From Bradyrhizobium sp. 190 (GTDB taxonomy: Bacteria > Pseudomonadota > Alphaproteobacteria > Rhizobiales > Xanthobacteraceae): a stretch of 64,000 nt of DNA. How positions within the stretch are numbered: the first letter of the stretch is position 1; each line of letters begins with the position of its first letter. The position numbers and the translations under genes were made by a program. Location of the stretch: assembly GCF_023073415.1 (NCBI RefSeq), contig NZ_JADPJL010000060.1:186001-250000 (forward strand). The letters run 5' to 3'. Below, piece after piece: positions 37,301-46,900 of the stretch. Under the pieces are notes generated by a model, which searched no databases, was not told the origin of the DNA, and worked only from the letters and a program-made list of their open reading frames with translations.

Positions 37301-40300
37301 ACCTGCGCCGGCGTGGACAGACCATCCCACGCGATGGATGTGCGGAGAATGTCGTGACGGGCGATCACCCGCTGAACGGCGGCGAGATAGCGGTCGAGCA
37401 GGTCGCGGCTTGCAAACGCCATCTGGCCGACCAGCAGGTAGGGGTCGCCCTGCGCCGACAAGAGATGGTGAAACAGGATACCGTCCTGAAGCGGCGACAG
37501 GCCGTAGATGTCCTGGATGTTGGCAACGCCCCCGGGGACGCTGGCCACGATGCTGTCGATGTCGGATTGCTTCAATGCAATCAACGGCAACAGCTCGGGC
37601 GTAATCGCCATCGTTTGCAGCGTGATCGGATTGGCCGGAACATCGGCGGCGACGCCGCCATTGAGGCTGGCGGCAAAATCAGCCAACACAGGCTTGGCGA
37701 ACAGCGTACGCACATCCGCGCTCAGCGAATGCCGCTGCAGCCGTTCCAGCGAGCGGACCGCGAGCAGCGAGTGGCCGCCCAGTTCGAAGAAGTGGTCGTT
37801 GCGTCCAATCCGATCGACGCCCAGCAACTCAGTCCAGACCTTCGCAACGATTTGCTCGACCTCGCCTTGCGGCGGCTCAAAGCTGCGTCGCGCAAAGGCG
37901 TCATCCTCCGGCGCGGGCAGCGCCTTGCGATCGACCTTGCCGTTCGGCGTGAGCGGCAATGCATCCAGTCGCACGAAAGCCTGCGGCACCATGTATTCCG
38001 GCAGGCACGCGCGGAGGTGACTGCGCATCGCAGCCGCGAATTCGCCGGCCTCAAGTCTCGCGCTGTCGTCCTTCGCGGCCACATACGCAACCAGCCGCGG
38101 GTCGCCGCTGTGATCCTGCTGTACCAGCACCACTGCATCGGCCACGCAAGCGTGCTCGTTGAGGCGAAACTCGATCTCGCCCAATTCGATGCGGAAGCCG
38201 CGGATCTTGACCTGATGATCATTGCGGCCGAGGAACTCGATACTGCCATCCGGCAGGTAACGTCCGAGATCGCCAGTGCGATACATTCGCGCGGTGCCTT
38301 CGCCGCTGAAGGGATCGCGCACGAAACGTTCCGCCGTCAGATCGGCGCGATTGAGATACCCGCGGGCGACCCCTGCCCCGCCGATGTAGATTTCGCCGAT
38401 CGACCCAAGCGGCACGGGTGCATCGAGCCTGTCCAGCAGATAGATCCGGGTATTGGGAAGCGGACGGCCGATCGGGACGACGTCGCTATCAAAACCCGCC
38501 GGCCGCTGCCAGGCGGTGGCGCAGACCGTCGTCTCCGTCGGCCCGTAACCGTTGAACACGGCAACGGCCGGAGGCAGGCCCTTGATCAGTTCGGCCTTGG
38601 GCAATTCACCGGCAAGGACGAGCACCCGCAGCGACGCCAGCCTGTCGAGATCGACGCGTCCCTGCAGCATGGCCGGCGGCAAGGTCGCGTGCGTAATGGC
38701 GTGGCGCGAGAGATAGTCGGGCAGCTCCGACGTGTTGCGGTGCTCGCGCGCACTGAGGAGAAACAGCCCGGCCCCCGAACAGAGAGCCATGATGATTTCC
38801 CAGGTACTGGCGTCGAAGCTGAACGAAGCAAACTGCACGACGCGGCTGCGCGGGGAAACCGCGAACAGCGCTCTCTGGGCCAGCGCCAGATTCACCAGAC
38901 CGCAATGCTCGACCATCACCCCCTTGGGCCGGCCGGTGGAGCCGGAAGTGTAGATGATGTAGGCGAGATGCCGTGAGGTCAGTCCTGTGACAAGCTCACC
39001 TGGATCTGATGTCGCGAGGCTGGCGATGGCGGGCGCGCTCGTCTCCAGATCGACAATCTTGCACGACGCATTCGCGAAGATTGCGCGTCCGGCACTATGG
39101 GCGATCAACAATTTCGGTTTTGCGTCATCGACGATCTGTCGCAACCGCTCCGCCGGATAGGCCGGATCCAGAGGCAGATAGGCACCGCCGGCCTTCAGCA
39201 CAGCCAGCAGGCTGACGATCATGGCAACGCCGCGTTCGAGACAGATCGCGACCGGCTGGTCCGGACCTACGCCCAAACCAATCAGGTATCGCGCGAGCTG
39301 ATTGGCTTTTGCATCAAGTTCGCCATAGCTCAGGCGAACGTCTTCGTAAGTTAGTGCAATGGCGTCAGGCGAATTTCGAACCTGCTCCGCGAACAGTTCG
39401 TGGATGCAACGCTCGGCCGGGAACGGCGCAAAGGTCTGGTTCCATGTGTCCAGAACGAGCTTGCGCTCCCCGGCGTCTATAATATCGATCCGGTCGACGA
39501 TCTGCCCCGCGTCGGCGACCATGACCCGCAGCATGCCGAGCAGGTAGTCCCGGTGACGCCTGATCGTCGCTTCGTCGAACAGCGCCGTCGCATAGTTCAG
39601 GGCGCCGACGATGCGGCCGTCCGTCTCGCCCAAATTGAGCTCGAGATCGAACTTGACCTGCTGCAGCGGGATCTCGGCAATCTCCGCCTTGAGGCCCGGC
39701 AATTCAAGCATTGCCGTCTCGTTGTTCTGCCAGGCGAACACGACCTGGAAGACCGGCGTATGGTCCAGCCGCCGCGGCGGCTGAATGGTCTCGACGAGTT
39801 GCTCGAACGGCAGGTCCTGATGATCCTGAGCCGCCAGCGCCGCACCGCGTACGCGGCTGAACAACTCCGCCACATCAGGCTCTTCCGACAGATCCACGCG
39901 GAGCGCCAGCATATTGACGAAGAAGCCGACCAGGCCTTCGATCTCACGCCTGTTGCGGTTGGCCGTCGGCGTACCGATTACGAGATCGGTCTGGCCAGAA
40001 AGTTTTGACAACACCGCCGCCCAGGCCGCCAGCACCGTCATGAATGCCGTCGTGCGATGTGATTGGCTGAGCCGCCTGATGCTGAGTGCAAGGTCCGCGT
40101 CGATCTCGATCGGCAGCGACGCGCCGGCGAGAGACCTGACCGGCGATCGCGGACGGTCCGTCGGCAATTCGAGCACCGCTGGCGCGTCCTTGAACGCCTG
40201 TCGCCAATAGTCGACCTGCCGCTGCAATCGCTCGCCCGCCAACCATTGCCGTTGCCAGGCGGCGTAGTCCGGGTACTGAATTGCCAGCGGCTGCAGCGGA

Positions 40301-40926
40301 TCTTCCTGGCCGGCTACAAACGCCCGGTATAGCGCGCCCAGCTCGCGCACGAGCACGCCCATCGACCAGCCGTCGGATATGATGTGATGCTGGGTGAGGA
40401 GGAACTCGTACTCTCTCTCCGCGATCCGGATCAGGCGGCCGCGGATCAATGGTCCCGTGGTGAGATCGAACGGCGTATCGGCCTCCTCGCGGCGCAAGCG
40501 CGCGAGTTCCTGTCCGGCATCCTCCCGTTGCCGCAAATCATGTTCGAGCACCGGCAGATGTTCATCGGACAACAATTCGACGCGCGGCTGTTCGTCGACC
40601 ACGCGAAAGACGCTGCGCAGCGATTCGTGACGTGCAAACACCCGGTCGAGGCTTCGACGCCACGCACGGACGTCGAGATCGCCCGAAAGGCGCAATGCGC
40701 CGCGAATGTGATAGTTGGAATTGACGCCATCGAGCTGCGCCAGCAGCCAAAGTCGCTGCTGTGCAAAGGACAATTCCAGCGGTCCGTCGCGCGGCACCGC
40801 TGGAATAGAGGCAGGCCCATTCCTGTTGGCATTTCGGCCGCGATCCCTGGCCAGCGACAGGAGCTTTCTTACCTCCGCGGAATCCAGATCGCGCAAATTC
40901 GGCTTTGATGAACCCACCATGTTCAC
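34342..40926 (-). CDS. Siderophore NRPS 2: C-A-T / dual E/C-A-T
   Basis: This is a 2194-aa two-module synthetase. Approximate key residues: C1 HHIISDGWS 184; A1 TSGSTGRPKG 660; T1 GGHSLLAV 1050; C2 with HHLLSAQGD near its N-terminus (about 1140) and HHLIGDH at 1275; A2 TSGSTGLPKG 1745; T2 GGDSLIAV 2127. The A1 code is DAWTVAGVCK, close to phenylalanine codes (DAWTVAAVCK). The A2 code is DILQLGLVWK, glycine. C2 carries the HH[I/L]X4GD element known from dual epimerisation/condensation domains, so residue 3 is probably converted to D before joining glycine. The ATG overlaps the NRPS 1 stop by 4 bp. A short acidic C-terminal tail (about 30 residues after T2) may dock NRPS 3. Confidence 0.95.
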   Translation of the reverse strand: MNMVGSSKPNLRDLDSAEVRKLLSLARDRGRNANRNGPASIPAVPRDGPLELSFAQQRLWLLAQLDGVNSNYHIRGALRLSGDLDVRAWRRSLDRVFARHESLRSVFRVVDEQPRVELLSDEHLPVLEHDLRQREDAGQELARLRREEADTPFDLTTGPLIRGRLIRIAEREYEFLLTQHHIISDGWSMGVLVRELGALYRAFVAGQEDPLQPLAIQYPDYAAWQRQWLAGERLQRQVDYWRQAFKDAPAVLELPTDRPRSPVRSLAGASLPIEIDADLALSIRRLSQSHRTTAFMTVLAAWAAVLSKLSGQTDLVIGTPTANRNRREIEGLVGFFVNMLALRVDLSEEPDVAELFSRVRGAALAAQDHQDLPFEQLVETIQPPRRLDHTPVFQVVFAWQNNETAMLELPGLKAEIAEIPLQQVKFDLELNLGETDGRIVGALNYATALFDEATIRRHRDYLLGMLRVMVADAGQIVDRIDIIDAGERKLVLDTWNQTFAPFPAERCIHELFAEQVRNSPDAIALTYEDVRLSYGELDAKANQLARYLIGLGVGPDQPVAICLERGVAMIVSLLAVLKAGGAYLPLDPAYPAERLRQIVDDAKPKLLIAHSAGRAIFANASCKIVDLETSAPAIASLATSDPGELVTGLTSRHLAYIIYTSGSTGRPKGVMVEHCGLVNLALAQRALFAVSPRSRVVQFASFSFDASTWEIIMALCSGAGLFLLSAREHRNTSELPDYLSRHAITHATLPPAMLQGRVDLDRLASLRVLVLAGELPKAELIKGLPPAVAVFNGYGPTETTVCATAWQRPAGFDSDVVPIGRPLPNTRIYLLDRLDAPVPLGSIGEIYIGGAGVARGYLNRADLTAERFVRDPFSGEGTARMYRTGDLGRYLPDGSIEFLGRNDHQVKIRGFRIELGEIEFRLNEHACVADAVVLVQQDHSGDPRLVAYVAAKDDSARLEAGEFAAAMRSHLRACLPEYMVPQAFVRLDALPLTPNGKVDRKALPAPEDDAFARRSFEPPQGEVEQIVAKVWTELLGVDRIGRNDHFFELGGHSLLAVRSLERLQRHSLSADVRTLFAKPVLADFAASLNGGVAADVPANPITLQTMAITPELLPLIALKQSDIDSIVASVPGGVANIQDIYGLSPLQDGILFHHLLSAQGDPYLLVGQMAFASRDLLDRYLAAVQRVIARHDILRTSIAWDGLSTPAQVVWRQAPLVVTEVVLDGDSPAHEQLAQRFDPRRNRIDLGQAPLLRFAVAGDPGKERWLLLVLLHHLIGDHSTLEVMHDEVRKMLSGRGEELSAPYPFRNLVAQSRGSAATAEHERFFRSMLSDIDEPTTPFGLDRVHGDGGGVAEARRTLPDELNARLRALARRLGVSLASLCHLAWGQVVARSSGREHVVFGTVLFGRMHAGAGGDRPMGLFINTLPLRLDLDGTAVEDSVRRVHARLAELMAHEHASLALAQRCSGVAAPAPLFSSILNYRHNAMPADSSADENAAGQSGIEWLGGEERTNYPLMLAIEDYGRALGLTVQVIQPVSPDRVCALMQQALDQLAKALERAPRSPVRQLDVLPYEERQLLLETWNRTQARYPRDRSFIEQFEAQVSHSPDAVALVFGDAELSYGVLNGRANRLARRLRDRGVGTDGVVGLALERGVEMMVALLAVLKAGGAYLPLDPDYPPERLSHMLRDSGAALVLTQRTLLDQFSPVLEETGAQAWLLDEQDGDAGGDAGNLDVAVHPESLAYVIYTSGSTGLPKGVMVRHDAVTNFLATMAEQPGLTCEDRVLGLTSLSFDIAVLELWLPLTMGAQVVLADRAAAHDPSRLKAIVAKHGVTLIQATPSTWRMLLDHDGPSLPASCRVLCGGEALAPDLARRLVAQADEVWNLYGPTETTVWSARHRLDAQDDRPLLGGPIGNTTLHILDNDLNLAPVGVAGELYIGGAGLARGYWRRGALTAERFIPDPFGSPGTRLYRTGDVARWSADGVIEYIGRSDHQVKIRGFRIELGEIEARLLAQDAVRSAVVIAREAGAGRQLVGYVSGAASLDGAALKAALTSALPDYMVPARIVVLDRLPLTPNGKIDRKALPAPDQLVAATEHVAPRTPAEAALAAIWADLLRQPNIGVTDNFFELGGDSLIAVQLVSRIKRDLGHDLPLNRLFEMTTVETMAAALAPDIQVDKRSDDIAAMLDMLKEVELSDE
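34542..36143 (-). repeat. Near-identical 1.6-kb direct repeat, copy 2 (Gly A-T region of NRPS 2 module 2)
   Basis: This is the partner of 22130-23731 and has the same length. Both copies encode the same glycine pocket (DILQLGLVWK). The borders lie near the T-domain GGDS motif at one end and the start of the A domain (AQVSHSPDAV) at the other, so an A-T unit has been copied or homogenised. Confidence 0.85.
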
Positions 40927-43900
40927 TGCCCCGCCGCGATCAGGCTCTGGAGTTCTTCTGTACCGAATTCCTGCTCGATCAGCCTGATCGACACGACGCG
41001 CGCGAATGATGCAAGTTCGGGATGAACGAACAGATCTGAAACCGGAACCGACACGCCAATCTCCTGCGACACCCGGCTGAGCACCCGCACCGCAAGCAAT
41101 GAGTGTCCGCCGAGCTCGAAGAAGTGATCGTTGCGTCCGATCTGGCTGACACCGAGCAGCTCGGCCCAGATCTTCGCCAGCGCGATTTCGATCTCGTCCT
41201 CGGGCGCCTCATAACCGCGGCGAGCCTGGGCATCCTCGTGGGGCGCCGGCAACGCCCGCCGGTCGATCTTACCATTCGGGGTCAGCGGCATCTGCTCGAG
41301 TATCACGATTGCCGATGGCACCATGTAATCAGGCAGAATGGCCGATAGCGCATCGCGCAATGCACGGCCGTCAAGTACCGGTTCGCCGCTCGCATAGGCG
41401 ATCAACTGACGCCCGGTCCTGCTCTCGCGTGTCACCACGGCGGCGGCGCGCACGCCGCGCTGCTCCATCAGACGCGCTTCAATCTCTCCCAGCTCGATAC
41501 GGAAGCCGCGGACCTTCACTTGCTGGTCCGCGCGGCCGACATATTCGATCACGCCATCGGTCCGCCACCGCGCGAGATCGCCGGTCCGATAGAGGCGATC
41601 GCCGTCACCGCCGAACGGATCCGGGATGAACCTTTCCGCCGTAAGTGCGCCCCGATTCAGGTAGCCCCGAGCCAGCCCGAGACCGCCGATGAAAAGTTCG
41701 CCGGTGACACCAACGGGCACGACGTTGAGGTCGGCGTCGAGGATGTAGGCGGACCTGACACCGACGGGACGTCCGATCGGCGCCGGCTGCCCCGGCGTCA
41801 ACGCGGCGTCGTCGACGAGCCACGCCGTCGGCGCGATCACCGTCTCGGTCGGGCCATAGGCGTTGATCAGGAGCTCCACATTGGCGGCCTGGCGAAGCGC
41901 CTTTATTCCGGTATCCGACCAGGCTTCGCCGCCCACAATGCATGCCCTGATCGCAAGCCTGCGCCCGCTCTGCCGCAACGCTGCGCTCAACTGATCCGCA
42001 TAGGCCGGCGGCAGAAAGATCGATGTTACCGAATTGCTTTCGATCTCCTCGACGAGATCGTCGATCAAAAGACCTGGCCTGGATGGCAGGACGAGTGCTC
42101 CGCCCGTCATCAGCGGCACCAGCCATCGCTCGTGCGCAATGTCGAAATTGATCGATGCCGACTGGAATTCCCGGTCGCGGGACGTCATGCGATACAGCCG
42201 CCCGATCGCCTCGCAGTGCATGGCGAGTGGCCCGTGCGACACCGCCACGCCCTTCGGCATTCCCGTCGATCCCGACGTGTAGATCACATAGGCCAGGCTG
42301 TCCGGATGGATCTCGACATTCAGGTTGCCTGTATCTTCGCCGGCGAGGTGCTGCGGTGCGTCGATGCACCAGGCCTCGACCCCGGTCTCACGCAGAACCG
42401 GCGCGAGCGGTTCGAGCAGCGCGCTTTGCGTCAATACCAGCGTCGCCGCGCTGTCGCGCAGCATGTGGGCGAGCCGCCCGGCCGGATAGTCCGGATCGAG
42501 CGGGAGATAGGCGCCGCCTGCTTTCAGGACAGCCAGCAGCGCTACGGTCATTTCCGGGCTGCGCGCCAAGGCGATGCCGATCAGGCGATCCGGACCGACG
42601 TCCCAGAGGCGAAGCCGTCGCGCAAGCTGGTTCGCCCGGGCATTCAACTCGCCATAGCTGACGCGCTGTTCGCCCCACACAATCGCAACGGCAGAAGGCG
42701 CCTGCGCGGCTTGCGCCTCGATATACGTGACGACGCCGACATAGGAAGCAGGCGACGCCAGACGCGCTGCACCGCTCCAGTCCAGAATTCGCCGCGCTTC
42801 GTCATCGGCTGCTGATCCGAGACTACCGAGCGGACGGTCCGTATTGGCTATGATCCGCTCCAGCAATCCGTGCAGCATGTCGCGAAGACGCAGAACTGCC
42901 GTCTCGTCGAATCGGGCCCGGTCGTAATTGAACTCGAGGTCGAGCCGCTCGCTTCCGGCAAACACGGCGACCGCCAGCGCATAGTTCGTGGGCGTCACAT
43001 GTTGCACGTGCCCCAGGCGCGGGCCGCTCGCCCCGGTTTGCCGCAACGCCTCATCGATCGGATAGTTTTCGAACACCAGGATGCTGTCGAACAGCGTCTG
43101 CCCGGCATGGCCGGCGAGACGCTGGATCTCGAAGAGCGGCGTCCAGCCATGCTCGCGCAAAGCCAGGTTCTGTTCCTGCAATTGACGCAGCCAGTCGCCG
43201 ACACTCGCTTGCGGGCTCGGCGCGGCGACGATCGGCAATGTGTTGATGAAGAGGCCGACGATCTCCTCGGAGCCTGGCAGTTCCTCTGGCCGGCCCGATA
43301 CGGTCACCCCGAAACAAACAGCGGCTTGCCCCGAATGTCGCCGCAGTAACTGCGCCCACGCGCCCTGTATGAGCGTATTGAGCGTCACCCGTTCGCGCTT
43401 CGCAAAGGCCTTCAGCCGCTCGGTCAGCTCCGTATTCACTGCAAGCGCAATGCTGGCATGCCCTGCGGCCTCGGATGCCTTGTTGCTCGCTACCAGCGTG
43501 CTCGCCAGCAGGGTCGGCGTTTCGAGCCCCGCCAACGCATCGCGCCAGAATTTTTCGGCGCCTGCATGATCGCGGCCCTGCAGCCATGCGATGTAGTCGC
43601 GATAGCTGCCCTGCACGACCGGCGGCGTGCCACCATTCATATGCTGCAGCACCTCTGCAACCAGCCGGGCCGAGCTCCAGCCATCGACGAAAATGTGATG
43701 ATGGGTCCAGATCAACCAGTGACGCCTGTCGTCGAGCCGGATCAAACGCACGCGCTGCAACGGCGGCTGCGAGACATCAAAGCCGCTTTCGCGTTCCTGC
43801 CGCGATGCTTCCGCCAGCGCGGCATCCACCTCGGCGCGTTCCAGCGCCGCCGCTCGATCGCGCCAATCGTCTTCGGTGAACGGCACCATCACGTGACGGT

Positions 43901-46900
43901 GCACCACTTGCTGGGCCGGGCCGGAAAAGCCCTTCCACACAAAGCCGGTCCGCAACGCGGCGTGCCGGTCGCTCACCGCCTGCCACGCGGTTCGAAGCTT
44001 GTCGGCATCGAAACCGAACAGCTCGAGCCCAACCTGATTCACATAGGCATCGTTCTCGCCATCCCGGACCGCGTGGAACAGCATGCCCTGCTGCATCGGC
44101 GAAAGCGGATAAATGTCCTCGATGCCGCGGAGATCCAAAGTCGCTTCCAGCCGATCGAGATCGGCCTGACCGAGTCCGGACAATGCAACGTCCGACGGCG
44201 TGAGACCAGACGCGCCGGTGCAGCAATGCGCCACCAGCTCGCGCAGGGCGGACTCGTAAAGCCCGGCAACCCGCTCGACCGTCTCGCGCCGATAGCGCTT
44301 GCGTCCATATCCGAAGGACAGTTGCAGACAGCCTTCACGCACCATAGCGGTGATGTTCAGCCATCCTCGCAAAGGAGCCGCAGCGCTGCGAGACGGACCG
44401 GAGCCCTCGGGCGCAAAGGCGAAGCGCTGGGAAGTACCAACGCTGCCATCGAACCGGCCGAGGTAGTTGAAAACGATCTGCGGCTCCGCCAACTGCGCCA
44501 GGGCATTGCGCTGGACGTCGGAGCCGAGATAGCGCAACACGCCGTAGCCGAGCCCGCGATTCGGGACGGCGCGCAACTTCTCCTTGACCGCCTTGATCAG
44601 GGAGGCGTCGTCGCTCGCCGCTCCATGGAGCCGCACCGGGAAGGCCGTCGTGAACCAGCCCACGGTACGAGAAATATCCGCACCGGCAAATATGTCCTCA
44701 CGGCCGTGGCCTTCGAGTTCGATCGTCAGATCGTCGCGTCGGCTCCAGCGCGAGACGGCGCGCGCCAGGCTCGCCAGCATCAAATCATTGACCTGCGTCC
44801 GATAGGCTGTGGGCGCGTCCTGCAACAGCCTTGACGTCAACTCGGCATCGAAGACCAGCGACACCTCCTCGGCGTCACCGACGAGATCGACGCTGCCATG
44901 ATCATCGTCGCATGGCAGGCTTTGGCCCGCCCCACAATCGAGCCAGAACGGCAGTTCGTCCGCAAGCTCCCTGGTCGTCGCGTAGGAATGTAACCGCTCG
45001 CCCCAGGACGCATAGGAATCGCTCTTCGGCGACAGCGTTGCGGCGCCAGCACCTTGCTTCAATTGGTCGTAGACCGAGGCAATATCCTCCAGCAGAATTC
45101 GCCAGGACACGCCGTCGACCACCAGATGATGGATCGCGATCAGCAGTCGTTGCCCGCCATCCGCGAAATCCATCCCTACCGCGCGCAGCAGGGGGCCCGA
45201 AGACAGCGAAAGACTTTCCTGCGCCGCCGATGCTAGCGCGGCAACCTGCGTCGCATCGCCAACGTCTGCACGAACCCACAGCAGTTCCGACGGCGCCGGC
45301 GCAGCGCCCTGCTCGGCCCGCCACTTTCCGTTGACCTGCCCGAACCGCATGCGCAAAGCATCGTGGTGATCCACGATCGCCGCGAGCGCACCTCGCAGCG
45401 TCTCCCAGTCCGTCTTTGTTTGCGGGACCAGCAGCACCGCCTGGTTCCAGTGATTCCGGTTGCCGATATCCTCGCTGAGGAAGCGAGTCTGAATCGGCAG
45501 CAAATGACGCATGCCAGTTGCCGCCTCGCCATCGGCCGATATCTTCGTGCCCGGATTCTCCTTCTTCGCAGCGGGTGCTGCCGTGATGGCGGCGACCGTT
45601 GCCAACCCGGCCACGGTTTGCTGGCCAAAAACCTGCTTGGGGGTGAGGCGGATGCCGCGCTTGCGCAAGCGCGCGATGATCTGCAGGCTGAGAATTGAAT
45701 CGCCGCCGAGCTCGAAGAAATTGTCGTTGCGGCCGATGCGCTCGCGACCGAGCACCTCGCGCCATACCGCTGCAATCGCCTCCTCGGTGTCTCCCACAGG
45801 CGCGGCATAGCTCGACGCAACTGTCTCTCCAGCCGGCTCGGGTAGCGCCTTGCGATCGATCTTGCCGTTGGCCGTGAGCGGGAGCCGCTGCATGATAACA
45901 ATGTGCGATGGCACCATGTATTCCGGCACGATCGCAGCCAGTTGCTGCTTGATCACGTCCGGCTGCGCTGTCGCGCCGGTCGCGGGTACGCAATAAGCCA
46001 CGAGTTCCCGGCGTTCGGCGCTCGCGCCGATGGCGCGCGCGACAACCACCGCATCATCGATCCCTTGCAGAGCCTTGATCGCGCGGCCGACTTCGCCAAG
46101 CTCGATGCGGTAGCCGCGCAGTTTGATCTGATCGTCGGTACGGCCGAGGAACACCAGTCGGCCTGCCCGGTCGCAGCGAACGCGATCACCGGTTCGATAC
46201 AGCCGATCGCCAGAAGGGTCGAACGGATTCGGCACGAACCGCTCGGCAGTCAGGCCGGCCGCGCCCCGATAGCCCCGCGCCAGGCCGGCGCCTCCGATGT
46301 AGAGTTCGCCACTGACCCCAATCGGCACTTCGTTCAGTGCATCGTCCAGCACATGGGCGCGCAGGTTGGCGAGCGGCACGCCTATAGGAACCGGACCCGT
46401 CTCGCTTGCGGCCTGCCATTCATGCGTAACCGCGCCGACCGTGGTTTCGGTCGGCCCGTAGTGATTCAATATCCGGCATTGCGGCCGCAACTGCCGGATC
46501 TCATTCAACAGCGCTGCGTCGCAAGCCTCTCCACCGAGGATGAGCGCGTCGGTTGGCAGGAGATCGGCCGACCGCGATGCCTGCAACAGGCCGCGCAGAT
46601 GGCTGGGTACGATCTTGAGAATGCCGACTTCGCCATCCCGCATGGCTTGCGCGAACGAATCCGCATCGAACACCATTTCCGGAGACAACAGATGCAGCGT
46701 CACGCCGGAGGCAAGCGCGCCGAACAGAACGGTGTGACCGAGATCGGCCGCTACGGTCGAAACCATCGCCATGTTCGCTATCGGTGACGGCTGCACGCGC
46801 TGCAGCAGCGCCTGCACGTAATTGGCCAGCGCGCCGTGTGAGACAGCAACGCCCTTGGGCGCCCCGGTCGATCCGGACGTATAGATGACGTAAGCGGTCT

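Noticed and set aside
36481..38976. 831-codon plus-strand open frame inside NRPS 2
   Set aside because: It is antisense to conserved C, A and T domains, has no recognisable domain or ribosome-binding site, and its Arg/His/Gln-rich composition is typical of a shadow frame in high-GC DNA.
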